A stretch of 64,000 bases of DNA from Branchiostoma belcheri (lineage: Eukaryota; Chordata; Leptocardii; Amphioxiformes; Branchiostomatidae), in the NCBI RefSeq assembly GCF_001625305.1, contig NW_017803824.1, positions 1,646,586-1,710,585 of the forward strand. Direction: 5' to 3'. Under the pieces are notes generated by a model. The model searched no databases, was not told where the DNA came from, and saw only the letters and a list, made by a program, of their open reading frames with translations. The translations under genes were made by a program, and so were the position numbers. Positions 37,801 to 49,800 of the stretch are shown piece after piece (the stretch's first letter is position 1; each line of letters opens with the position of its first letter).

Positions 37801-40800
37801 GGATACCTGAGAGTACAGAGCTAACTTCAACCTCTGTAGTAACTGAACTTACACCAGAGATGACAGTTGAGCCTACAACATTCAAGACTGAAGCTGAAAG
37901 AGAGAAACATGCAGGAAAAATGACAGAAACAACTCCTGCGCCAGTGAAACCAACTGAAGCAAACACACAAGGTACAAGCACAACAGAACCAACAGACAGT
38001 ACCACCACAGAGGCAACGGTTAGTCCATCAACATCAGATATGGTAACAGAAGTTTCAACAACTTTGGATGATGTGGAAATACTGGATATAGACCAAAGTG
38101 CCTCAGGACGGGAAACAGCTGGGAGTCTTTACTTAGACAATGGTAATGAAGTCATACCCTTCCAAAAACAGGGAGAGGATGGGGAGAAAGAGACCCCATT
38201 GGGCACCACTTCAAAACTACCAACTGAGGAGATGAACACTCTCACTGAAAAGATGAAGAAATTAACAACAGAAGCAACACCAAGACCCACAGAGCCTATA
38301 ACATCGACTTCTGTGACATTTGGTGAGTCTGATCAGCAGCAGAACATTTTATCATCAACTGAGCGACAAACAGTATCAATGACAACCAAGACAACTACTC
38401 CTACACCTGCAAAATTTAGTACAACAAAGCAAAGCGAACCAGAACCTACAACAACAACAACACAAAGGAACATAAAAGCAACTTCAAGTACCAACATAGA
38501 TACAACAGCTCTCCCAACAAGTCTCTCTACAACTTTAACTGATGCAGACAAAACTCAACAGCCAGCCTCACCATCCACAGCAACACTGACTACCAGCATC
38601 ATGATTAACAGGGAGTCAGAAACATCCACAATGGTTCAAGAAAAGCCAAGCTCTGCTAAGGTTGTGCCTGTGACAGAAAGATATCTTCCAGCAGTAGTCA
38701 TCAGTGTTTTGACAATGAGACCTATTACCACAACACCAGTTACTACAACCATACAACCCAATAAAGCAACAAAGAATGACTCTGCAACAACCTCAACAGC
38801 TCTATCATCAACAGAGCTGAAAAACCTGACAGCAGAAAAGGTACTGTCTGCAAGTACCACAACAGCAAGACCACAAACAACAGAGAAGACTAATTCCACC
38901 AAAGCTATGCTGACAACAGAGTCACCACTGTACAGAACAACAACAGTCCCTCAAACTGATGATGATGTGACAGAGAAAACCAATGACAGAACACCAACAG
39001 ATGCACTGTCAACCATATCTTCTAACCAATCAGCTGCAGGCAAAGAAGCAGGTAGCCTCCATGAAGGCCAGCCCTTAGACAACATGGACATGGTACCTAC
39101 TACAGAGCAAACCAAGGGTAAAGATGTCTCTAGTACAACTGTGGCACCTTTTGGAGCAACAGAAACATGGGAAAGAAAAAAGGGAAAGATGACATCAACA
39201 TTTAAGACAGCAGAATCGTCAACAACACAAGGGATGCCTCTGACAACATCTGGTAGCAAATACATTGAGGGAAAAGTAACAGACAAACCAACAAGGCAGA
39301 TTGCCGAGACAACAAAGAGTCCAGAAGCCAGGACACTGTCAAATCCAGCCACCACATCTCTCTTTGTCCCAAACAAGGAATCAGGCACATTGCAAGAAAC
39401 AACAAATGAGACTCCTAAAGTTGTGGGAACCACAGAAAAAATTTCAACTGCAAACACCATTGCTGAGTCAGAAGGTGGAGCCACCACTACACAGCCTAGC
39501 ATCAAACAGACGTTAAGAAGCACTACCCCCACAGTGCCCACTGAGAGGCCAGTGAGGAATGCAGCAGCCATCATCACTGTACTGACTGCCAGACCACCAA
39601 GAGTTCAAACAGATACAAGTTTCCCAAAAACGACACCAAGTACTACCACAGCAAAAGCTTCTACAGTTGCACCAGTTAAAAAAGTGGAGGACACAACTTC
39701 AGGGCATATCCCAAAGTCTGTGGTGACAACAGAAATGGTAGAGACAAGCACAAGTGCTGTACAAGCTAAGACAAACACCCCTGCACAGGACACAGCAACT
39801 GTACTTTCAAGAAGAACAGAGTCTGTTACAAAGGATGGGCCATTGTCAGTTACAGAGATGTTACAAAAGGATTCAAACACAACACAAGAGAGAGCCACGA
39901 CATCTGAAATGCCATCAGACATTTCAGAGAAAACAACACTTACTGTAAGACTGGCACAGGTCACAGGCTTTCATTCCACCAGCACAGGGGACACCACCGA
40001 GTCCACAATGTTGAACACACAAACACTGAGAAAGCTCAGTACTAGACAAGAAACAGCAACAACCCCTCTGCTCCAAGAGACGACATCAGTTCTTCCTATC
40101 ACACAGAGTGCAGGAAATGCACAATTGGCAAATACAGAGTCAGAAGTGGAAAATGGTCAGGCATCAGACAAAGCAGCTCCAAATGGTACCGTGGTTATCA
40201 GTGAGACAACAACACTGGCAACAACAACACCTAAGACAACTACACATATTGGAGATGGCAAGGTTACCACTGACAAATCTGCAACTACAAGCAGTGCAGC
40301 CACAGTGACTGCCATGAAAGAAACTGAAAGAATGGTAGACGTAAAGGATGCTGCATCGAAAAAGACGTCAAGAACAACACAGGCACCCAAGTCAACAACA
40401 GCTGAAATAACTGTACAGCCTACCAAAACAGCTAGAAGCACTTCCACACAACTGATGGACACAAAAACACGGGAAGAAAGCTCTACACCAAGGGTAGACA
40501 CAACTACAGTAACAGCTAAACCAGAATCCGAGGCACCACAGGACACAACGACCAGGATGTCAACACCTAAACGACAGTCTACTGAGAAGATGGTAGCCAC
40601 AACAGCCTTGGGAATAGAACCAACAACCAGGGGTGCACAGGAAACAACAACTCTGCAAGGAATGCAATCAACAAGTGGGTCTGTCAAGGTGATTGACCTG
40701 GAGGATGAAGCTGGGACAACAGAGTGGATGGGTGATGGCAGAGTACCACTGTGAGTAGCAGAAAGAACATTCCATACTTTTTTTTGAAAATAAAATGAAG

Positions 40801-43800
40801 AATCCTACCCTGTAACTGCAGATACGAGAGATACGAATACCTATATCTGCTCATCCTACAAGCAATGTTTTATATCAGTCTATATGGCTACATTTTCTAT
40901 AACTCATTTTTGACATTGATCTTTGATCTGAACAAGTAATGCCATTTCTAAGATGTCAAGTTAGATAACTTAAGTCATTGTGACAAGTCTTTTTCTACAA
41001 ACTTAAGAGGAATTCCTTAAGTTGTATAGCATATCTACTGGAGTCTTTTGTTTGCAGGTCAGATGTATGGAACATGTGAATTGTGAATGATTTTAAGTTG
41101 TACAGATCTAGAACTATTTCCTTATGCAGAAAAGTAAAATAATGTAGTATAACCATTAGCTAACTGGTCATGAGCAAATGTAAAACAATGTGAGAGCATG
41201 CGAATGTATGCTTACCATTATGTAAGATGATAGAAGAAAGTTATGTTTTGTACATAATATACGTAGTCTATAAAAATCCATTCACAACTTCGTTGCAGTA
41301 TAGCTGGTCTCATGAAAAATTTAGACATGTTGTAGCCCTAACATTTTAGAATATCTCAATAGTCTTGATGTATAACACTTGTACTGAAAATAAATTTTAC
41401 TGGAGACATAAAATTCAGCCTTTAGATTAAGCTGTCTTCTTCTGAAAGACCTGACGGTGTACTGGCATTCTAAAATTCTATAGATTTCAGTTCAGGACAA
41501 TTGACAAGGTATCTCCACTTCAGATGTTGCTTTGTTAAGAAGGAACTTGATTATTGAATAAATCATAGTGAAACATGTAATAGTGTTGGATAAATCTTCT
41601 GTGTGAAACTACATGTTTGCAGATATGTGATACCTGATGCTGCTAACAAGAAATGGTTTGCCCAGCTCCATACCTTAAAGAGTGACCTGCAGACGTACTC
41701 ATACACCAGGTTCTGTAGTGACTTGATCAGGAGTTTGATCCGCATATCTGTACTACCTGGGTCCTGGACATAAAGGAGAAAACAGTGATTTCATGAATTT
41801 CATTTACTTATTTTACCAGTGGATTACATGCAGGCCTAGGCCTGTGGCCTATTTTTCAGGTATCCTTGGGTGCAGCAACAATGTCAAGTCGTTAATGACA
41901 GTGCATTGAGTGCACTACTGCAGTTTAACATTTAACACTTGCCATGTGCCATAAAAATTGCAGTGGTCTTATTGCCCTCTGACAGGGACATTTAGATTGG
42001 TCCTAGATATGAAAAAACCCACACGTTAAAGAAACCGACACACTTATAAAGAACAATAGATACAATAACAATAACAATGTGAGCCATGACATCAGCTATC
42101 AAAAAAGAAAGGGTTGATCTATTTTACAAAGGACCACCTACCAATCTGCATGGAAAATGCATTAAGTAACCCCTTGAAAAAGTAGTTTGTCCTGACCTGA
42201 GTGGTCTCCAGGGCTCTTTTGAACAGCCTAAGGAAGGAGGCCAGACTGAAGCGGTACATGTTGTTCAGCTTGGACAGGTCACTGATCACAAAGAACAGGG
42301 TGCTACCACTCTCAGCCAGGGGGAGGTATGCACTGCGCTCCTGGATGGAAAAAAATCTCCTTCGTTGATAGTTGTACTTGTGACACAAAGTAAGAACCGC
42401 ACTCATATATGATACTATAGCTTTTTCCATCATCTCTTTTAGTAGGGAGGGGTAATGAGAGAATATGATAGATGGAAGAATGGATACAGCTTGGAAGGAC
42501 TGATGGATGAAAGGAAGAAAAGATGTATGTATGGATAGTTGGATGGATGTATGTATGACTGTGTGTATGTATGTATGTATGGATGGATGGATGAATGAAT
42601 GGATGGATGGGAAGATGGATGGATGGATATTGGTGTGTGTAGATGGTACCAACTCCTTTTAAGATGATTTTTAAATGTTGGAGTGCTTTAGAAGAGACAG
42701 AATGTCTGTCCAAAGCACTTCTCCATAAAAATCAAGGTGACCACACCTCAGTGTAAAAACGCAGGTTTCCCTACAGAAGAAGACTTAGTAAGTGTTCCAC
42801 AGACCTTGTCCAGGGAGTCCTGCAGTTGTATGGACTCGTTGAGTGAGTCTGTGATGGTGATACTGCTGGCCTTTGTCTTGTTTAGGGAGTCCAGGAGGTC
42901 TTTGTTCTCAAGGATGTTACCCTGGGCATTGGCCAGTTCCTAATCAAATACAACATGCACACAATTGTAAACTTTAACTTTAAGGCCTATTTTCATAACA
43001 TACCACAAGCACATCACATGCATAACCTTGTATCCACCAACAAATATAACCTAACTAAAAGAGTATCAGCTACTGAAATTTTGTTCTCAGCTTATTACTC
43101 TTTTATACATTTAATAGTAGCAGATCTTTCAGTGGTTTAATCTGGAGTCCAATGGTTGGTCACTATAGTGAGGTTTGTCTGTAGTTTAATCCCTTGGGAT
43201 AAAATTATACCAGTGTGACAGGCCACCATATACCCCTGGCCAGAAAATAACCAGGTACATGTACATTCTGGCCAGGGGTACATCCGTAACAGCAGAGCGT
43301 TTGGCTCAGAACCAAGAGGTCTTGGAATCGAACCCTGCCATGTCACCGATCTTGTGCCCACTTTACACGACTTTCCTGGATGGTGGTCTGGCGAACCCCA
43401 TCTGGTATTAGCCACAAAAAGGCAGAAGAATCTTCATCTAGTTGAAGGCGGCTGCCTCAAAATGAAAGAAGACGAAGACTCCTGACCTCTAGCAGGGATT
43501 CCTCCAGCTGGGCCAGCTGCACCTTCAGGTCCTCCTCCTGTCGGAGCAGTTCCGTCTTACGCACCTCCAGCTCAGGCTTCTCATGCTGGATCGTTGTGGC
43601 CAGGAGCTGCACAGGAACAACAAGAAAATCCAATCAGTCAGAGATAGCAGACATGCACACACATGCGCGCACACACACACACATACACACAGGCTTCTCG
43701 TGCTGGATCGTGGTGGCCAGGAGCTGCACAGGAACAATAGGACAACCCAGTCAGAGATGGCAACCCTTCCACTCCTCTCCACACAAACATACACACAAGT

Positions 43801-46800
43801 GCGCACTCACACACACACACACACTTACACAGACACACTTACACAGACACACACACACTTACACAGACACACACACACTCTCTCACACACACACACTCTC
43901 TCACACACCAACAAGCCAAAAACAACACTTCCCCCCTTTATCTTTCAATGAAGTAACTTGTTACAGGACAATACATTACAACCCAGAACAACCTTCTACC
44001 TGCTGGGAAAGCCATTCAGCACCAAGGATGCATTGTTCCCAAGGCCAACCAGCTGAGGGAAAATTATCTCAGGTCCTGCCCGCCTTACCTGTCCGCGTAA
44101 ACCAGCCCTGGTGGTGGTGAAGTTGACCTCTGTGATGATGGAGGCTGCGTCCGGTGGTACCTCTGGGTTAGGGTTCCGAGTGGCCATGAACAAGCGGAAG
44201 TCTTCGTGGTAGTCTACTACCTTGTCTCCTATCTGGACAACAAAACGTGGGCCTGCAAACATACAAGACATAGTGTTAAAATGGGCTTCAAACTGAAAGT
44301 AATTAATGGTCATGCAGGTCAATTTCATGCATGACCACAAAAAATCCAGCTTCATTTGCAAGGGCTTTTTGCTACATACATGTACATACATTTTTGCCCT
44401 TTTTTTAAGAAAGACATATTCACAAATTCTTTCCTGCGGTTTAAATTTATATGCTTTGACAAAAGGCCAAAAAAGGCCAGATGCCAACTCACACTCACCC
44501 ACTCTGTCACGTAGCCGTTGGCCGTAGGGTCAGATGCCAACACTTTTAACGTTTAAAAGCAGAAATTTTGGGGGAGGGGAGCAAATCTGTCTACATGTCA
44601 AATGCAGAATACAAAGTACTACATTGTAGTACTAACCTTGACTGGTGAGGTCTCCCCTCAGCAGAGGGTACAGGATGGGCTCCACCCCATCCATCTCCTT
44701 GATGAGCAGGGTTTTCCCGAATCTCACCGCCAGCTCCAGGGCAGTGGTGAAGTTGGCATCCTGAGGGAGAGAGACGGGTATCATAGGCTGTTACTATCTT
44801 ATACTATCATGAAAGTTTATCATTCTGTGTTGTGAAAGAGGCTACTTACACCAGGGCCCACCACCCTTCACTTAACCACAACAGGGGCCAACATTGACTA
44901 CCAGATACCTTTGACCCAGTGTTGGAAAGAAGCCACGTGACAAGCCTCACTGGGTCAGTCTACTAAGGAATACCAGAGTGGTCGAAAGCTCTAGATGAGA
45001 GAACTGTGTTGGATCAAAATAAAGTTTTAACTCTAAACCTACCCTTACCTACATCCTCTATTTGCAGAGAGGATGTAGGACTTGGGAGCTAAAATAGGTT
45101 TGGTAAGCAGGCTAATCTCTCGATGCCTCTCAAAAGGGTCTCACACCGGAGTAGGTCTCACACCAGAGTAGGTCTCATACCTGCTGGTTGACAACTTCCA
45201 GTCGAGCCTCCTTCAGGTGGACCTTGAGCCAATCGGCCGCGCGGGACGACGGGTCGACCAAGAAAGGTCGCAGGTGACTCTACAAAAGGCCAACAAAACT
45301 CAAGTCAGAAATGTTACCCACACACATTATGAATTACCTTCACCCATAGTGATCCCCGTGGTTACCGGCAGAAAGGCAAGAAGCAGCAGTGCAAAGCGTG
45401 AGCGGCAGCTGTGATACAGGCATCTGCCTGATGCCGTGGTTATGGTAGTTAATAATAATAAGAATGCCATGGTTACGATTTGTTAAATGTTAAACAGAGG
45501 TGCACAAAACGTGGTAAATAAGCAAAAATAATGGCTCGTGTTAATAAATATGCAATAAAATATGTTCATAATGCAATAATAGCATGCTGAAAGGTGGCAG
45601 TTAAAGGCAATTAAAAGCAAAAGGTTACAAAAGTTAATGAATTTCCACAGAGAAAAACATTCATTTTTGGTCAAACTGAAACTTTTTTTCTATCATGAAA
45701 GGTTCTTCTCTGTGAAAGTATGGCGGTGATGTTATGAATATTAAATAAGCGGTGCGGCACAAGTTGCACAAGCAAGCAGCAAAAGCCATTTAAAACATCC
45801 AAGATTCCACAGTGTGTTGTTATTAAAAGATATTGCACTGCATGCATGGCATTGTTTCCGGTGTTTTTTCTCCCAAGTTCCCTTATCCCGACTTGGTCTT
45901 ACCCCCGCCTTCATGTTGTTGAGCTGTTGGCAATGCCATTAAATACGTTGGGCCATGCAGAGCACATACACGTACAGTCCGCGATGGTTTGATGCGATGA
46001 AGGTACCAGTGATGTCAATCAAGTCAAGGCCAGCACAGTTAGTGGCCAAGACATGTCGTAAACACAGAAATAACAATGTTGGATTAATAAGCAGTCTTTA
46101 GTGTCATTGGTTTTATCTTCTGTCCATGCATGGGAGGCCATGTTAAATTATGGCACGACATGTCGTAAACACAGAAATAACAATGTTGGATTAATAAGCA
46201 GTTATTTATTAATGTCTTTAGTGTCATTGGTTTTAACCCTTTATCCATGCAGTCATGGGAGGCAATTACTAAGATGTGGTTTAAAATGCTGGCAGAAATG
46301 TCAAATACAGATAGTGGCCAAGACATGTCGTAAACACAGAAATAACAATGTTGGATTAATAAGCAGTTAATGTCTTTAGTGTCATTGGTTTTAACCCTTT
46401 ATCCATGCAGTCATGGGAGGCAATTACTAAGATGTGGTTTAAATTGCTGGCAGAAATGTCAAATACAGATAGTGGCCAAAATATGTCGTAAACACAGAAA
46501 TAACAATGTTGGATTAATAAGCAGTTATTTATTAATGTCTTTAGTGTCATTGGTTTTTAACCCTTTGTCCATGCAATCATGGGAGGCCACGTTAAATTTA
46601 CTATGAAGTTAAGTTGCTGGCTGTCACATAAAGTTTGTCAGTCGATGAATGAACCTGCACATTTTGTCAGTATATGTCATGATCAGCTGCAAAATGAAAG
46701 GAAAATGCTGGACGAGTAACAATGAATGATTATGTCGTCACAGTGCAGACCAAAATCATAATGGACACTGGAATAACAACAGTATACAACAATGCTGCAA

Positions 46801-49800
46801 AAACAAGTCTGTCAGAAAGTTTTGGAGATTTGGAGCAACCCCTTTTGCGTAGTTCAGACTGGATTATTGGTACATTGTAACTCATACTCCTCCATAGGGA
46901 CCAACATATACATGTACATCTGTACAGATCTAGATGTACGTGATAGAATACAAACTCAGTGTAAATCACAGTGTAATGAAATGTTTCTTGTTTAGAAAAA
47001 ACTTTTTGCTACATGAAACATCTTGCATCTTGGAAAACGGTCGAACATGAGCTACCACAAGACCACATACATGAGCTACCACAAGACCACATACATGTAC
47101 ATGTATGTTACCTGATAAAAAATCAAATTTTCCTCAGCTTTGTATGAACACAATTTTTTGAAATGATTCTGAACTCCCTGACTTTTAGAAAACACACATA
47201 AAATAGTAACATGAACAGGATTCCTGACCTGTAGGATGACCAGTGCATTCTCCATGGAGAGGTCATCGGAGGGCAGCCCCTCGCCCTTCCAGCCGAGCTG
47301 TTCGCGCTCGCTGCTGAGGAAGCGCCGCACGTCGAAGCCGGTGAGGTTGGTGGCGTCCATCCAGGCGGCCAGGGTCTGGCGACGCTCGTCCTCCGAGGTG
47401 CTGGCCAGGTACGTGATGAAGCCTGCGGCCAGCTGGGCGCGCTTTGGGAGGGTGTCCAGCTCTGACTGCAGCTCTCCAACCTGAACAAGTGACAATGTAT
47501 CAAATAGTCAAAATCAAAAACTTGCCAGCATCATCATCACAAACACTTATTTACATGCAGCTTCAAGCAAACCTCGGAGTTAGATATGCAGGCTTACAAA
47601 CATGTAGGTGTAACAGTTTCTTTAACAGAAGTGTACAACCAGCCAAACAAATTACTACAGTCTGCGTGCTAAGCTAGGGGGCAGTGATATCAGCTCCTTT
47701 TTAACTACATGTACATGTATTTGTTTTAATTAAAGGATTGACACAGAAACATGTAAGTCAAAGTTTGACAGTTTGACAGGTTTGCTGTGCCTGTGCAGAA
47801 TGAAAAGGGTCACACCTGTGCGTTTACATAGCAGAAAAACACCATACCTGTGAGCTCCACCTCTTGTACTCATTGTCCAGTTTGCCCACAAGATTCTCGG
47901 CTGCAGCAATGGTTTCGTTGGCCTTGTCCACTTCAATCTTCAACTTTGCTGCTTCTGTTGTCCTCTTCTCAAATCTGTAATGAGTACAGCAAGATATTTA
48001 TGTATGATCATATGATATTGTCTTCTGTACCCATACTACTACCATAGTTAGCATTTGAAACATATGAAAATGACAGTTACTGTAGTAATTTTTTTGAGTA
48101 AAAATTTCGGAACTTACTTGTCTCTGAGCTCAGCTACTTTCTGGTCAACAGCGTCCAGCGCTTTCTGTAGCTTCTCCATACGGTGTTCAGCCTTCTGCAG
48201 GTTCCTGTACAAAAGAAGTGACACTGTAGATTCCTGCAATTGCTACAAATGCAAGACATTCTCGCTGTAAAGTCTTGTGTGAATAAGATCACGTCTGTAA
48301 CCGAGATTACAATCGAAAGTGATTGGTCATTAATTATCCTGATGAAGGTGACAGTGGTCATTGAAAATTTGATCTCTGTGTATCCCTTGTGTTGGAACAA
48401 AGTTCAACATTTTACTATAATTACTACAGACATAATATTATGTAACTGTTCAACAGTAAGATATAAAATGACAGAAGTGGGTACTTTTTGAGGCCAGCTT
48501 GCTCGGTTTCCAGAGGTTCGATCTTCTCCAGGACGCGTGAGAACTCCACGTTGGCCCTCACCCATGACGCTAGTGGAGCAGCGGCAGTACTGGCACGCTT
48601 GGCATTCTGGGTACAACAAATGTAAAGAAAACAAAACAACCTCATCAGTTTAAAAGCAACCATCAAATCAGGACCAAATCAGGAAGGGACAAGGGGGAAA
48701 GGGGGCTACAAGAAATATTTTGAAGATCAAAAACTAAATATTGACAATATTCAAATAAGATTGCCTAATGAAGGCGACAGTGGTCGTTGAAAATTTGATC
48801 TCTGCATAACCCTTGTGTTGAAATAAAGTTCAACATTTTACTATGATTACTGCCAACACAGATGAATTAATTCCAATCTTTATTTTGTGAAGAGCTAAAT
48901 ATTTCTAATAATTCAAAACTTTTAACTTAAAGATAACTGAAACTATTTCACCAACTAGATAAAGAAAAGAGGAATTTTAACAAGATTTTTTGTCACCTTT
49001 GGGTCAAACGATGCCTTGTTCTTGTGCAACAGTTCGTCCACACTCTCTCGTATCTCCGGAGTGATCCTTCGGGCATCGAAGGACATGATCTCCTCTTTTA
49101 CCCCACGTTTGGCAAGGAAACTAGAATGGAATATACACAACTTTATTCATTTGTGACACCAAAAAGCAAACATTACAGCAGGGTTAAAACTCCAAAATTG
49201 CAGGACATTTGCCTACACAAATTACAATGGACAAGACAGGCAATACATACATCCCTCATATACATTACAACACATTATTTTTATACCAAGCAAACCTTCT
49301 GACTTTTGCACAGATGAGGTTTAGGAAACATAAACCATGACTTATGACAGTTCTTTGAAACTAGTGAAACACTACTTGACTGTACACAAAATGCAAGGGC
49401 TAAATCTTTCAGGATCTATTTTTTTGTAATTTTAGAAATGACATGATATTCGACAATCCAACAGGTGGTTGTTCCATGAACTCTGTTCACAGATGACCTC
49501 TGACCTTTTCATGCTGACCCATGAGGTGTCGAAGATGCCCATGAGTCGCAGCACGCTCTCCAGAATGTCGCGAATGATGTCGGGCGGCGCACGCAGGGAC
49601 CGAATCTCAGACAGTGAATCTGACTTGATGTTTCCTGTAAAGAACACACAGCAAAAACTTGTCAAATCTTTCATGAATTGGCAGAAATAAATAATGACAA
49701 AGACAATGAAAATGAACTTTACTGCATATTCACGCCCCACATGGGCCAAATGCAGTAAGTTAGATAACAAAGGTACAAGGGTAGAAGGAACAAGTGTTAC

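Larger units (their letters stand above)
41674..43606 (-). other. DYNC2H1: DYNC2H1: coiled-coil strut between AAA5 and AAA6
   Basis: Exons 43487-43606, 42805-42939, 42197-42340 and 41674-41763 encode the buttress helices ([40 protein letters not shown]) and the conserved [20 protein letters not shown] and [17 protein letters not shown] blocks. They end at [11 protein letters not shown], right before the 15.5-kb intron. The exon at 43487-43606 has a partial copy 117 bp away. Confidence 0.94.
44089..47480 (-). other. DYNC2H1: DYNC2H1: AAA5 module
   Basis: Exon 47229-47480 contains [20 protein letters not shown] (the degenerate AAA5 P-loop region) and [20 protein letters not shown]. Exons 45181-45279 and 44637-44760 add the [20 protein letters not shown] segment and [19 protein letters not shown]. 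Exon 44089-44252 adds [39 protein letters not shown] and [10 protein letters not shown]. All are strongly conserved dynein blocks. A 1.95-kb intron inside this module (45,280-47,228) holds a minisatellite. Confidence 0.94.

Noticed and set aside
36128..40687. Several 120-210 residue minus-strand frames under the long mucin exon
   Set aside because: They mirror the ACA/ACT-rich sense codons (giving Val/Cys/Ser-rich products) and contain no known motif.
42119..42713. His/Ile/Pro-rich open frames
   Set aside because: They run through an (ATGG)n microsatellite. Only 42,197-42,340 is coding.
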